Shown here piece after piece: positions 21,493 to 32,500 of a stretch of DNA of 47,315 nt (its first letter is position 1; the number at the start of each line of letters is the position of its first letter). A model generated the notes under the pieces. The model made no database searches. It saw only the letters and a program-made list of their open reading frames with translations, and was not told where the DNA came from. The position numbers and the translations under genes were made by a program. Location of the stretch: the NCBI GenBank assembly GCA_934096275.1, contig CAKOLK010000007.1, positions 1 to 47,315 of the forward strand, in the 5' to 3' direction. This DNA is from an uncultured Bacilli bacterium. GTDB lineage: Bacteria > Bacillota_I > Bacilli_A > RF39 > UBA660.

Positions 21493-23526
21493 TTAATTTT
21501 TTTGATATTTTTTAATGATTCTTAGAGTGTTTATTATAGTTAATAATGTTACTCCAGTGTCTGCGAATACGGCGAACCACATGTTTGCTAACCCAAATAT
21601 GCTTAGTAATAGTATTGATAATTTTACTGTGATTGCAAATATTAAGTTTTGTTTTATTATGTGTTTTGTGTATTTTGATATATTTATTGCTAATGGTATT
21701 TTTTCTAGGTCATCTTTCATAATGACTATATCGCTTGCTTCGATTGCTGAGTCTGTTCCAATATTACCCATTGATATACCAATGTCTGAACGTTTTAGTA
21801 CTGGAGCATCGTTTATACCGTCTCCGACGAATATTGTTATTTCTTGTTCTTTAGCTACTTTTTCATAGTTTTCAAACTTATCTGTTGGAAGCATTTCATA
21901 TTTTATTTCATCTATATCTAGTTTTTTACCTATTTCTAGTGCTATTTGTTTTTTGTCTCCGGTAAACATGTATGTTTTTATATTTAGTTTTTTTAAATCC
22001 TCTATTGTTTTTTTTGCTCCTTGTTTTATTCCATCGTTTATTGTAATTGATGCGATGTGTTTATTATCTATATTTAAATGAAGTGTCGTTTCTTCTTCAC
22101 AGTTACATAGTTTTTTGTTTCCTATTGCTATTTTTTTATTATTTAGTTCGAATGTTATTCCTTTTCCTTCGATTTCTTGGAAGTTTTTGATGTCTTTATT
22201 GTCTATTTTTCCTTTTTTTAGTTTTATTATAGAGGTTGCAATTGGGTGGTTTGATAGGGATTCTCCTTTTACTAGAATATCTATTATTTGTTCTTTTGTG
22301 TAGTTTTTATCTAATACTTTTATTTCTGTTACTTCGAATGTTGCGTTTGTTAGTGTTCCTGTTTTATCAAATATAATATTTTTGGTGCTTGATAGATTAT
22401 CTAAGTAATTGCTTCCCTTTACTAAGATACCATTTTTACTTGATACTCCGATTCCTGTAAAGTATGATAGTGGTACTGATATTGCAATAGCACATGGGCA
22501 TGATATTACTAAAAATGTTAGTCCACGATAGATTGAGTCTTTGAATGGTATTTTAAATAGCGGTAATAGGAATATTACTAGTAATGCTAAGATTATTACT
22601 GTTGGTGTGTATATTTTGCTTATTTTTGATATTGTTGTTTCTGTTTTAGTTTTTTTATCGGTTGCGCTTTCTAATAGTTCTAGTATTTTTGCTACGGTTG
22701 AGTCTTCGAATGTTTTTTGGGCTTTTATTTCTATTACTTTTCCTTGGTTTATGCTTCCTGATAGGACTTGGTCTTGTTCTTTTATTTCTACTAGTTCTGA
22801 TTCTCCGGTTAGTGCTGATGTGTCTAGTAAGGTTGTTCCTTTGATTACTATAGAGTCTACTGGTATTTTTTCTCCTTTTTTGACTACTAGTACATCATTT
22901 ATTTTTATTTGTTCTACGGGAATACTTATTGTTTGATTATTTTCTTTTTTATTAGCAATGGGTTGTTTTATATCGATTAGGTCTTTGATTGATTTTCTTG
23001 AGTTATTTATTGCTTTTTCTTCGAGTAGTTTTCCTATGGTATATAGTGTTATTACCATTGCTCCTTCGTTTACTTCACCGATTAAGAGTGCTCCGAGTGA
23101 AGAGATTGTAATTAGTGCATTTTCATTTATTGTTCTACTTTTTATTAGTAGTTTTATAGCGTTTATAGTTGTCCTATAAAGTAATAGAGCATATGAGATT
23201 AAGTACATTGTTATTTTTAAATATTTTGGTAGTTGTAGAAAGTATCCTAGTAAGAGGATTATAATAGCTATTATTAGTACTTTTAGATGGTATTGTTTTT
23301 TTATTTTTATTTCTTCTTCGGATACAAATGCATCTGGTTCAATCTTTTTTATTATGTCATTTAATTCTTTTATCGTGTATTCTTTTTCTGATTCATATGA
23401 TATTTTTTTAGTGTTAAAGTTTACTACGGCATTTTTAAAGTCTTTATTTTTATTTAGTGCTTCTTCGATTTCTCTGGCACAATTTGCACAGTCTAAATTG
23501 TTTATATTGTATTTGTATTTTTTCAT
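21493..23526 (-). CDS. cadA: Heavy-metal P1B-type ATPase (Cd/Zn/Pb efflux)
   Basis: A 677-aa membrane pump that exports divalent soft metals using ATP. Domains in order: N-terminal heavy-metal-associated domain with the CxxC site in NLDCANCAREIE; two membrane helix pairs; actuator with LTGESE; the CPC metal site in FLVISCPCAIAIS; phosphorylation site DKTGTLT; SNHP in the nucleotide domain; VGDGINDAPVL hinge. The last helices contain KLSILLLSIFG and FADTGVTLL, the Lys/Asp signature of the Zn/Cd/Pb subgroup rather than copper pumps. It overlaps its ArsR-type regulator by 4 nt, so they are one operon. Confidence 0.93.
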   Translation of the reverse strand: MKKYKYNINNLDCANCAREIEEALNKNKDFKNAVVNFNTKKISYESEKEYTIKELNDIIKKIEPDAFVSEEEIKIKKQYHLKVLIIAIIILLLGYFLQLPKYLKITMYLISYALLLYRTTINAIKLLIKSRTINENALITISSLGALLIGEVNEGAMVITLYTIGKLLEEKAINNSRKSIKDLIDIKQPIANKKENNQTISIPVEQIKINDVLVVKKGEKIPVDSIVIKGTTLLDTSALTGESELVEIKEQDQVLSGSINQGKVIEIKAQKTFEDSTVAKILELLESATDKKTKTETTISKISKIYTPTVIILALLVIFLLPLFKIPFKDSIYRGLTFLVISCPCAIAISVPLSYFTGIGVSSKNGILVKGSNYLDNLSSTKNIIFDKTGTLTNATFEVTEIKVLDKNYTKEQIIDILVKGESLSNHPIATSIIKLKKGKIDNKDIKNFQEIEGKGITFELNNKKIAIGNKKLCNCEEETTLHLNIDNKHIASITINDGIKQGAKKTIEDLKKLNIKTYMFTGDKKQIALEIGKKLDIDEIKYEMLPTDKFENYEKVAKEQEITIFVGDGINDAPVLKRSDIGISMGNIGTDSAIEASDIVIMKDDLEKIPLAINISKYTKHIIKQNLIFAITVKLSILLLSIFGLANMWFAVFADTGVTLLTIINTLRIIKKYQKN

Positions 23527-23888
23527 TTTTCCTCCTTATGTTTTATATGCGCTAGTGTTAGTTCAAATATTTCTTTTACATGATCATCATCTAAAGTATA
23601 GTATACTTCTTTTCCTTGTTTTCTATATTTTACTAGGTTGTTTTTTCTTAGTATGTTTAGTTGATGTGATATGGCTGATTTTGTCATTTCTAGGGTGTTT
23701 GCTATGTCACATACACACATTTCATTGTTATCTAATGCACATATTATTTTTATTCTTGTTTGATCTTTTAATACACTAAAGAATGTAGTCATATTTTTTA
23801 GTGTTTTTTCTTTTAACATTTTTTCTTTAGTATCTTTTACTACTTGCTGATGGATAATGTTACAATCACATGTATATTCTTTTTTCAT
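23523..23888 (-). CDS. cadC: ArsR/SmtB-family metal-sensing repressor
   Basis: A 121-aa winged-helix repressor that releases DNA on binding Cd/Zn/Pb. The metal-site motif NEMCVCDIANTLE in helix alpha-3 and an N-terminal cysteine pair (EYTCDCNI) are as in CadC; the recognition helix is MTKSAISHQLNIL, followed by the wing GKEVYYTLDDDHVKEIFELTLAHIKH, which holds the C-terminal alpha-5 ligands (Asp, His, Glu, His). It heads the operon and overlaps cadA. An inverted repeat typical for this family lies just upstream. Confidence 0.9.
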   Translation of the reverse strand: MKKEYTCDCNIIHQQVVKDTKEKMLKEKTLKNMTTFFSVLKDQTRIKIICALDNNEMCVCDIANTLEMTKSAISHQLNILRKNNLVKYRKQGKEVYYTLDDDHVKEIFELTLAHIKHKEEK

Positions 23889-23904
23889 ATATTACCTCTT
23901 TTAT

Positions 23905-23924
23905 AGTTGAATAGTTGTTCAACT
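23905..23924 (-). promoter_or_regulatory. CadC/SmtB-type operator
   Basis: AGTTGAA (23905-23911) and TTCAACT (23918-23924) with a 6-nt spacer, matching the TGAAxx-N-xxTTCA style of ArsR-family sites. A TATAAA on the minus strand directly follows it, so bound repressor would cover the promoter. Confidence 0.75.
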
Positions 23925-23944
23925 GTTATTTTTAAGAAAAAGAA

Positions 23945-24631
23945 CTATTTCAAATAATAATGTCTTATTGGTTTTAGTTCTTCATCTAGTTCATAGCATA
24001 TTGGTTCACCGGTTGGGATTTCTAGTTTCATAATGTCATCATCACTTATGTTGTCTAAATATTTTATTAGGGCTCTTAGAGAGTTGCCGTGTGCTACTAT
24101 TAGGATTTTTTTATTTTCTTTTAGTTTTATTGTTATTTCATTTTCATAATAGTTTGATACTCTTAACATTGTGTCATATAAGCTTTCTGATGTTGGTAGT
24201 TCTTCTTTTATGTTTTTATACTTAGGATCATTTCCTGGGTATGTTTTATCTTTCTTAGAAAGTTCGGGTGGTTTTTCATATAGACTGCGTCTCCATAGGT
24301 TTACCTGTTCTTCTCCAAACTTTTTTTTCATTTCATCTTTATTTAGTCCTTGTAATGCTCCATAGTGTCTTTCATTTAGTTTATATGTTTTTATAACTTG
24401 TATATTTTTTTGATTTATTTCTTTTAGAATGTATTTTAGAGTTTTTTGGGCTCTTTTTAGTTCTGATGTGTATGCTATATCAAATGTTAAGTTATTATTT
24501 TTAATTATTTTACCTGCTTTTTTTGCTTCTTGTACTCCTTGTAGGGTAAGTCCTACATCAAGCCATCCAGTAAAAAGATTTTTTTTGTTATATGTACTTT
24601 GACCATGTCTTACTAGTATTAGTTTTATCAC
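23945..24631 (-). CDS. gpmA: 2,3-bisphosphoglycerate-dependent phosphoglycerate mutase
   Basis: Interconverts 3- and 2-phosphoglycerate in glycolysis. It has the phospho-histidine motif LVRHGQSTYNKKNLFTGWLDVGLT at the N-terminus, TSELKRAQKT, LNERHYGALQGLNK, the WRRSLYEKPP segment, and the second histidine in ILIVAHGNSLRAL. At 228 aa the length is standard for the cofactor-dependent form. It is a single gene between the cad operon and a divergent PAP2 gene. GGTGAT precedes the start. Confidence 0.95.
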   Translation of the reverse strand: MIKLILVRHGQSTYNKKNLFTGWLDVGLTLQGVQEAKKAGKIIKNNNLTFDIAYTSELKRAQKTLKYILKEINQKNIQVIKTYKLNERHYGALQGLNKDEMKKKFGEEQVNLWRRSLYEKPPELSKKDKTYPGNDPKYKNIKEELPTSESLYDTMLRVSNYYENEITIKLKENKKILIVAHGNSLRALIKYLDNISDDDIMKLEIPTGEPICYELDEELKPIRHYYLK

Positions 24632-24731
24632 TTTATCACCTTTTACAACATAAATTATACATATTTTTTATTATACAGTCAATATTATGGACAAGATATT
24701 GTTATTGTATTATAATTTATATGGTGATTTA

Positions 24732-25361
24732 ATGAAAAGTAGTAGAAAAGATTTAAGATTAGGTGTTTTCCTTATTGTTTTTATACTTGGTTTGCAAGCT
24801 TTTTTATATTTTGTTACTAAGAGTTTTAATAGTTCTTTTCATCTTATTGGTAGTTCTTTGGATGATAAGATTCCTTTTGTTAAGTATTTTATATATGTTT
24901 ATCATTCTTGGTATCCTTTTTTGATTTGTTTTTGGTTTTTTCTTTTTTATTTTGATAGAGATAAGTGTATTAATTTCATGGTTTCTGGTCTTTTATCTAT
25001 AATTATTGGTAATTTGATTTTTTTATTTTATCCAACGACTGTTTTAAGACCTGATATTGTTGGTAATGATTTTACTAGTTTAATTGTTAGTCTTACTTAT
25101 AGGGCTGATGTTCCTGTTAACTGTATGCCTTCGATGCATTGTGTGTTTTGTTTTATACCAATATTTTGTTTGATTGATAGTAAAATAAAAAATAGGTATA
25201 AGGTTCCTATTTGTTTATATTTTGTTCTTGTTATTTTATCTACTTTGTTTGTTAAACAGCATGTTATTATTGATGTTATTTGTGCGTTTATTATAACTAG
25301 TTGTTGTTATTTGATTTCAAAATTAAAGTTTTTTGACATGTTTAGGTCTTATCTTTATTAA
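24732..25361 (+). CDS. PAP2-family membrane phosphatase
   Basis: A 209-aa integral membrane protein with about six hydrophobic helices and the PAP2 acid-phosphatase motifs: a Arg-Pro motif in TTVLRPDIVG, PSMHC (the SxH motif), and the last histidine in LFVKQHVIIDV. Such enzymes dephosphorylate phosphatidate or undecaprenyl pyrophosphate. The first motif is degenerate. I chose ATG 24732, which has GGTGAT at 3 nt; 15 codons upstream look untranslated. It ends tail to tail with psd with no gap, and together they suggest phospholipid metabolism here. Confidence 0.83.
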   Translation: MKSSRKDLRLGVFLIVFILGLQAFLYFVTKSFNSSFHLIGSSLDDKIPFVKYFIYVYHSWYPFLICFWFFLFYFDRDKCINFMVSGLLSIIIGNLIFLFYPTTVLRPDIVGNDFTSLIVSLTYRADVPVNCMPSMHCVFCFIPIFCLIDSKIKNRYKVPICLYFVLVILSTLFVKQHVIIDVICAFIITSCCYLISKLKFFDMFRSYLY

Positions 25362-26222
25362 TTATTTTTTAGTGCCTATTTTTTCTCCATATTTTACTAT
25401 TGTTTCAATGTGATTTATGGAGTTTTCTTTTATATCTTGATCTATTTTTATTTTGTCTTTTTTAAATATTAGGATAATTGTTGAGCCATTGAACTCGAAG
25501 TATCCTTTTTCTTCGCCTTTTTTAAACTTGTATTCTTCATGGTGATTTTTAATTCTTCCAACGATTAAGGCTCCGACTTCTACTTGGATTACTTTTCCAA
25601 AATTTTCTGTGTTTAATATTGTGTATTCTCTAGTATTTTTTTTATATATATTGTACTTTTTTAAGGCAATGTTTTGTACGGTGTGAAAGACTCCTTGTAC
25701 ATGGGTGTTTTTTGTTTTTGTTCCATTGTCTATGTAGCAATATCTATGGTAATCGCTTGGTTCTAGTCTAAATATTAAGATTGTTCCATTTTTATATTTT
25801 TCTGATATTTTATTACCATTTAATAGTTCATTTATGCTATAGTATGAGTTTTTTATTTTAAACATGCTGTTTTCTTTTATATCATATACTGTTAATTTTG
25901 AGTCTGCGGGTGATATTAAATGGTTTTTATTTTTATCGATTTCTAAGTATTTATCTTTTTTCTTTCTTGTGAAGAAGTCATTGTATGATGTGAATTTTTG
26001 TTTTTCATATTCTTGTTTTTTTATGTTGTATTTTTTTATTAGGTTTATTGTTATAATGTTTGATATTTTACTATTCATAATTGTTCCACTTAGTTTAGTA
26101 AACCATGGTTTTATTATTATTTTTAATGTTTTATTACCTAGTTTAGTGTTGTATAGAAATCTTAATGATAAGTTGTCTTTTGTATTTATTATTTCGTTTG
26201 TTTTTCTATTTTTTATTTGCAT
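25362..26222 (-). CDS. psd: Phosphatidylserine decarboxylase
   Basis: Makes phosphatidylethanolamine from phosphatidylserine at the membrane. It has the pattern SYNDFFTRKKK, LISPADSKLTVYD, FRLEPSDYHRYCYIDNG with the catalytic Asp/His region, VEVGALIVGRI, and near the C-terminus FNGSTIILIF, whose GST is the self-cleavage site that produces the pyruvoyl cofactor. It is the single-chain, longer bacterial type (286 aa from ATG 26222, which has GAAGTGAT before it). No pssA is in the window. It is convergent with the PAP2 phosphatase. Confidence 0.9.
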   Translation of the reverse strand: MQIKNRKTNEIINTKDNLSLRFLYNTKLGNKTLKIIIKPWFTKLSGTIMNSKISNIITINLIKKYNIKKQEYEKQKFTSYNDFFTRKKKDKYLEIDKNKNHLISPADSKLTVYDIKENSMFKIKNSYYSINELLNGNKISEKYKNGTILIFRLEPSDYHRYCYIDNGTKTKNTHVQGVFHTVQNIALKKYNIYKKNTREYTILNTENFGKVIQVEVGALIVGRIKNHHEEYKFKKGEEKGYFEFNGSTIILIFKKDKIKIDQDIKENSINHIETIVKYGEKIGTKK

Positions 26223-26295
26223 AGTTATCACTTCTTTTCTTTTATACTTTATCATGAAATGGTGCTTTTTGCAAATTAAAAGAATTAGTTTGTTA

Positions 26296-28617
26296 CTAAT
26301 TCAGTTTGAAGTTTTCTACTTCGGGTATGTCTTTTCCATATTGTCTTATGTATCTATGGTGTTTTTCTAACATTTGATTGCAATAGTCTTCGATGTTTTC
26401 TTTGTTTTTAATGTTTGCATATTTTAAAGCGTCTAGTATTAGGTGGTATCTATCTATTTTATTTTGTACTCTCATGTCAAATGGTGTAGTTATTGTTCCT
26501 TCTTCTAGATATCCATGGACGTGTAAGTTTTGATTTGTTCTTTTGTATGTTAGTTGATGGATTAGGTTTGGATAACCGTGGAATGCGAATATTATTGGTT
26601 TGGTTTTAGTAAATAGTTTATCGTACTGTTTATTTGTCATTCCATGTGGGTGTTGTTCTTTTGTTTCTAATCTCATTAAATCTATTATGTTTATTACTCT
26701 TATTTTTGTTTCAGGAGAAAGTTCTTTTAATATTTTAGTAGCAGCGATTACTTCGAGTGTTGGAGTGTCTCCGCAGCAAGCAAATATTATTTTTGGTGAT
26801 GGGGTTTTATCGCTTATGAATTCTAGTTCTCCGATTCCTTGTTCACAGTGTTTTATTGCTTCATTCATTGTTAAGTATTGCGGTCTTGGATGTTTTGATG
26901 CAACGATAACGTTTATATAGTTTTTTGTTTTTATGCAGTGATCAAATGTTGATATTAGTGTGTTAGCATCGAATGGTAGATACATTCTTACTATATCGCT
27001 TTTTTTTGTTACTAAGTGGTTTAGGAAACCTGGATCTTGATGGGTGTATCCATTGTGATCTTGTTGCCAGATGTGTGATGTTAGAATGTAGTTTAAGGAT
27101 GCAATTGGTTGTCTCCAAGGTATTTCTTTGGTTACTTTTAACCATTTAGCATGTTGACTTGCCATGGAGTCTACGATTCTTATGAATGCTTCGTATGAGT
27201 GAATAAAACCGTGTCTTCCTGTTAGAAGGTATCCTTCGAGAAGTCCTTGGCATACGTGTTCTGATAGTAGAGCATCCATGACTCTTCCTTGTTTTGATAG
27301 GAATTCGTCATATTTTTTTATATCAGTATTCCACATTCTTTTTACTTCATCAAATATATGGTTTAGTCTGTTTGATAGGGCTTCGTCTGGTCCAAAGCAT
27401 CTAAAGTTTTTATTTTCTTTGTTTAGTGCAAATACATCTTTAATGTATTTAGATAATTCCATCATATCTTGTTTTTCTATTTTACCTGGTTGTGTTATTT
27501 TTACTTCGTAGTTTTTAATGCTTGGAGTGTTTAGTTCTTTAAGGAGTAATCCTCCGTTTGTGATAGGGTTTGCGCTCATTCTTTGTTCATTTTTTGGAGG
27601 TAGTTGTCTTAATGGGTCCACTAGTGTTCCATTTTCATCGAATAGTTTTTCTGGATGGTATGATTTTAACCATTTTTCTAGTAGTTTTATATCGTTTTCA
27701 TTTGTTATATTTATTGGGACTTGGTGTGCTCTGAATGTTCCTTCGATTCTTTTTAGGTTTACTTCTTTTGGTCCAGTCCAACCTTTTGGGCTTTTCATTA
27801 TTATGATTGGGAATGGTATTTTTTGACCTTTTTTTAGTTTTTGTATATCTTTTAATGCCCATTCTAGAGAGTTTGCCATAAGGTTGTGCATGTCTTTTAG
27901 ATTTTTTGCTTCGACTATGTATGCTTTATAGTTGCAACCACTGAAGTAGTCTTTTATTTGTTTATTTGTCATTCTACCAAATATTGTGGGATTTGATATT
28001 TTATAACCATTTACGTGTAATATTGGTAGTACTATTCCATCTGTTTTAGGATTTATAAACTTATTCATATGAAATGATGCTTGGAGTGGCCCTGTTTCTG
28101 CTTCGCCATCTCCGATTACACAAGCTGCGATTAGGTCTTTATTATCTAGTATTGCTCCATAGGCATGGGCAAGTGAGTATCCTAGTTCTCCTCCTTCGTT
28201 GATTGATCCTGGTGTTTCTGGAGCAACATGAGAAGAGACTCCTCCAGGAAAGGAGAATTGTTTACATAGTTTTTTTAGTCCTTCTTCGTCTTGGGTTATA
28301 TTGGGATATACTTCGCTATATGTTCCTTCAAGGTAGGCGTTTGCTATCATTGCTTGTCCACCATGTCCTGGCCCTGATATATATATCATGTTAAGGTTGT
28401 GTTCTTTTATTAGTCTATTTAAGTGTACATAGATGAAGTTTTGACCTGGTGCTGTTCCCCAGTGTCCCACGACTTTTGGTTTTATGTCTTCTTTTTTTAA
28501 TGGTCTTTTTAATAGTACGTTATCCATTAAGTATAATTGTGCTACTGAAAGGTAGTTTGTGGCCATGAAGTAATAGTTCATTTTTATTAATAAGTCTTCT
28601 TTTAATACTTTTCTCAT
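26296..28617 (-). CDS. xfp: Xylulose-5-phosphate/fructose-6-phosphate phosphoketolase
   Basis: A thiamine-diphosphate enzyme that splits xylulose 5-phosphate or fructose 6-phosphate to acetyl phosphate, as in bifid and heterolactic pathways. 773 aa. Family marks include HWGTAPGQNFIYVHLNRLI, ISGPGHGGQAMIANAYLEG, the SFPGGVSSHVAPETPGSINEGGELGYSLAHAYGA region cut into its motifs, VIGDGEAETGPLQ (cofactor-binding GDGE), FGRMTNKQIKDYF, and the C-terminal HPHGMT and FAFHGYP. GAGGTGA precedes the start. It stands alone. Its presence suggests acetyl phosphate from sugars as a main energy route. Confidence 0.95.
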   Translation of the reverse strand: MRKVLKEDLLIKMNYYFMATNYLSVAQLYLMDNVLLKRPLKKEDIKPKVVGHWGTAPGQNFIYVHLNRLIKEHNLNMIYISGPGHGGQAMIANAYLEGTYSEVYPNITQDEEGLKKLCKQFSFPGGVSSHVAPETPGSINEGGELGYSLAHAYGAILDNKDLIAACVIGDGEAETGPLQASFHMNKFINPKTDGIVLPILHVNGYKISNPTIFGRMTNKQIKDYFSGCNYKAYIVEAKNLKDMHNLMANSLEWALKDIQKLKKGQKIPFPIIIMKSPKGWTGPKEVNLKRIEGTFRAHQVPINITNENDIKLLEKWLKSYHPEKLFDENGTLVDPLRQLPPKNEQRMSANPITNGGLLLKELNTPSIKNYEVKITQPGKIEKQDMMELSKYIKDVFALNKENKNFRCFGPDEALSNRLNHIFDEVKRMWNTDIKKYDEFLSKQGRVMDALLSEHVCQGLLEGYLLTGRHGFIHSYEAFIRIVDSMASQHAKWLKVTKEIPWRQPIASLNYILTSHIWQQDHNGYTHQDPGFLNHLVTKKSDIVRMYLPFDANTLISTFDHCIKTKNYINVIVASKHPRPQYLTMNEAIKHCEQGIGELEFISDKTPSPKIIFACCGDTPTLEVIAATKILKELSPETKIRVINIIDLMRLETKEQHPHGMTNKQYDKLFTKTKPIIFAFHGYPNLIHQLTYKRTNQNLHVHGYLEEGTITTPFDMRVQNKIDRYHLILDALKYANIKNKENIEDYCNQMLEKHHRYIRQYGKDIPEVENFKLN

Positions 28618-28680
28618 TTTTTCACCTCTTTTATTCTATGTTGATTATATCACATTTTACTTAAATTAAAAAGAAGATTG

Positions 28681-29583
28681 TTAATCTCCTTTGTCATTTT
28701 TTATTTCTTTGATGTTTTTTCTTACTTGTTTTATTTTTTTGTTTGATTTTATGTGGTCTCCGATTATTTCTGATACTTCGGTTATTGTAACGAATGCGGT
28801 ATCATCTTTATTGTTTACTATTGTTCTTAGTTGGGAGATTTCCATTCTTGTTAGTACACAGTATAGTATGTCTTTTTTCCCACTTACTAGACCGTTTCCT
28901 TCGATTAGAGTTGCGGTTCTACCAAGTTTATTATATATTTCTTTTGCTATTTGTGATCCTTGTTCTGTTATTATCATTGCTGCTTTTGCTTGTTCTAGTC
29001 CTTCGCTTACTAGGTCTATTATTTTAAATGTTATGAAGTACATCAAAAGTGAATATAATGCTTTATCTAGTCCAAATAGGGCTCCGGCGGTTAGATAGAT
29101 AAATATATTAAATAGCATTATTATTTGTCCTGTTGAGAATGATGTTTTTTTATTTATTATTATAGCAACTGACTCTGTTCCATCAAGGCATCCACCGCTT
29201 CTTATTACTAAGCCTACTCCGATTCCTAGAATTATTCCTCCATATATTGTTGCAAGTAGGATGTCATCTGTTAATTCGTTTACATTTGAGAACATGGTTA
29301 GGAAGCATGAGAATATTAACATTGCGTAAACTGCTTTTATTAAGAATTTTTTTCCTAAGTTTTTGTATCCAATTAATAAGAATGGAATGTTTAATACTAT
29401 TGTAAATATACTAAGTGAGATATTGGTTAGTTTGCTTACTATCATTGAGATTCCTATTACTCCCCCATCTAGAATCATGTTTGGTGATAGGAAGGTTTGA
29501 ATTGAGAATGCTGAAAGCATTGCTCCGATTGTTATTCCTATGAATGATATTAAATGGATTAGCATTTCGTTATGGTTTTTCAT
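28681..29583 (-). CDS. YitT family membrane protein (DUF2179)
   Basis: A 300-aa protein with about five to six transmembrane helices in residues 1-190 (including ILDGGVIGISMIVSKLT and LVIRSGGCLDGTESVAI) and a C-terminal cytosolic DUF2179 domain at about 205-285 (AAMIITEQGSQIAKEIYNKLGRTATLIEGNG, then LYCVLTRMEISQLRTIVNNKDDTAFVTITEVSEI). This is typical of Bacillus YitT-type proteins of unknown transport role. It overlaps addA by 4 nt, so it is expressed with the recombination genes. A weak hairpin (28673-28687) lies at its end. Confidence 0.9.
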   Translation of the reverse strand: MKNHNEMLIHLISFIGITIGAMLSAFSIQTFLSPNMILDGGVIGISMIVSKLTNISLSIFTIVLNIPFLLIGYKNLGKKFLIKAVYAMLIFSCFLTMFSNVNELTDDILLATIYGGIILGIGVGLVIRSGGCLDGTESVAIIINKKTSFSTGQIIMLFNIFIYLTAGALFGLDKALYSLLMYFITFKIIDLVSEGLEQAKAAMIITEQGSQIAKEIYNKLGRTATLIEGNGLVSGKKDILYCVLTRMEISQLRTIVNNKDDTAFVTITEVSEIIGDHIKSNKKIKQVRKNIKEIKNDKGD

Positions 29584-32500
29584 TTTTCCTCCTTTAACTC
29601 TACTAGTTCATCTTTTAATATAGAGTATAAATATAGTTGTACTTGTTTATCTGATATTTGGTTTATGTATTTTTTATATGTTTGTAATTGTTTTAAATAG
29701 GCATCGTCTTTAGTGTTTTGTAGTTTATAGTCTATTATTTTTATTTTGTCTTTATACTCTAGTATTAAGTCTATTATACCATGATATTCATTTGTTTCAT
29801 CACTAAATATAAATTCATGTTCTTTATATATTTTGGCATTTTTTATATCAAGTTTGTCTATTAGTTTTTTTATGTTTTTGTTTTGTGTTGTTTTATGGAA
29901 ATCGGTTATTTCAAATAGTTCATGCATTTTAGTACCATATTCCATGTTTGATATTTCTTCTTTTGTTAGTATTTTTTTTATGTTTTTTGATGCTTTTTGT
30001 TCTTCAAGAGAGGTGTTTTCTATATTTAGTTTTATTTCTTTTATTTTTATATTAGTATTTTCTTTTAGTTCTTTGTTTTCTTTTTTTATTTGGTAGTCTT
30101 TTGATAATGGTACTTGTTCTAAATCAATATTTTTTATATATTTTATTAGGTTTTGTTTTATTGAGTTTATTATATCTTGGAATGATTTATATTTTTTTCT
30201 TATGTTTTGACCAAGTAGTGTATTTTGATATGGTTCTTGTTCTTCTTTTAGGCTTGTTACTATTATCATTTTTTCTTTTGCTCTTGTTACATCTACATAT
30301 AAAAGTCTAATTCTTTCTGATATGTCTTCTTGATTGTATTTATCAATTACTAAGTCTTTTAATATTGTTTCTGTTATCCCTTCGTCAAAGTATGGTGTTA
30401 TTATTCCGTATTCATTATCGTAGATGAATCTTTCTTTTATGTCTTGTTTGTTGAATGGTTTGTGTAGTCCTGAGAAGTAGCATATTGAAAATTCTAGTCC
30501 TTTTGATTTATGAATATTCATTAGTTTTACGCTTTTGGTATCTTCGATTGGTAATTGATATTTTATAGCTTCTTTGGATTCAATTACTTGGTTTAAATAT
30601 TCAATGAAATCGTTTAGTGTATAGCCAAGGCTTGATAGGTTATTTGCCATTTCTTTTGTTTTTTCTATTCTTATTATGGAGTCATTTATATTACCTATCT
30701 TTATTATTTTTTCATAGAAATTAAACTCTTTTAGTATTTGGTTTATTACATTTTCTATGTTTTTGTTTTCTATATCTTTTGCTATTTCTTTGCATATATT
30801 ATATATTTTAGTTTCTTTTAATTTGTCTTGTTTTAATGTTTCAAAGATATCGTTATCGGGTTGTTCTTCAAGGAAACTTCTTGCAATGCTTGTGTAGCAA
30901 TATTTTGCTTCTTTGTCTAATTTATTTTCTTTTATTTTTGTAATTAATGTAATAATGTTTTTTATAACTAGGATGTCTTCTTTTGATGTCATTTCTTCAT
31001 CTTGCATTACTAGTAGTGGTATTTGCATGTATTCAAATATTTTTTTATAGGTTTGAAAAGCTGTTCCACGATCCATTATTATACAGAAGTCTTCATATGA
31101 TGCGTCTTGTAGTTGGCCTCCTTTTAGTACTTGATATTTATTTTTAATTTTATCTTTTATATCTTGTGCGATTATAAATGCTTCGATTTCTTCTTTTGTA
31201 TAGTTTTTGTCTTCTTCATAGTTATATATTTCTAAATCATAGTTTTGATTTTCTTTGTTTTCTTCATATATATTATTTCCAAAGACCATTTGATGTGTTT
31301 GTTCATAGTCTGCTCCCCCGATTTCTTTGTCCATGATAAGATTGAATATTTCATTTATATTGTTTAGTACTTCTTTTCTTGATCTAAAGTTTTTTACTAA
31401 GTCTATTTTATAACCATTTTTATTATTTTTATAGTCTTCATATTTTTGTTTAAAGATATCTGGGTTAGCGTTTCTAAATCTATATATTGATTGTTTTATG
31501 TCTCCGACCATGTATATGTTATTATTTTCTATTAGTTTTAGGAATGTTTCTTGAAGATCACTTGTATCTTGGTATTCATCTACCATTATTTCGTTGTATG
31601 TGTATTTTAGTTCTTCCTTTATATTTGGGTTTTCTTTTACTACTTTTATGGCCATTTTTGCTATGTCGTCGAATTCATAAGCACTGTTTTCTTCTTTGTA
31701 TTTTGTTATTTGTTTGTCTAGGTCTTTTATTATATCAATTAATATTTCTACATGGTCTTTTGTTTTTATAATTCCTTGTTTTAGTTCTTCTTGATCTTTA
31801 TATTTTAGTTTATTTTTTAACTGTTTTATTTTTTCTGATAGTTGTTTTTTTAGTTCTTTTGCTTCTTCAGATGAGTCTTTAGGAAGAATTGGAAGTCTTG
31901 GAATGTCGTTTATTTTTAAAAGATCATTGTAGTTTTTCGGATTAAATATTTTATTTAGAATGTCTGCGCATTTTTCATAGTAGTCTGTGTCTAGATATTG
32001 TTCAAGTTCATAGAAAGTGTTTTCTATTTCTTGTTCAAGTTCAATTAGATTATCTGTATATTTTTTTATGCTTTCATCTATAGTTTTTTCATTGTAATAG
32101 TTTTCTATATAAGTATTTAAATATTCTTCTTTATCATATTTTTTATCTAATGATGATGTTATTTTTAGTATTGCATTTGTTATCTCATCATCATTTTTGA
32201 TACAGAAACTATCTATTAGATTTAGGAATTTTTCATTTTTTTCTTTGTATAGATTTTCTAAGATGTCATTTAGTATTTGCTTTTTCTTTATATTTATAAT
32301 AATACTATCTGTAGGTTTTATGTTTTTAGGAATATTTAGTAAATAGTTATATTTTTTTACTACTGATAAAGCGTAACTATCGAATGTTGTGATGTATGAT
32401 TGTTCGAGATAGTCTAATTGGTCTTTTAGTGAGGGATCTTTTTTTATTTTTTTTCTTATTCTGTCTTTCATTTCTGCTGCAGCGGCATTGGTGAATGTTA

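Noticed and set aside
26963..27145. 60-aa minus-strand ORF inside phosphoketolase
   Set aside because: It is an alternative frame of a well-conserved gene and carries no ribosome site.
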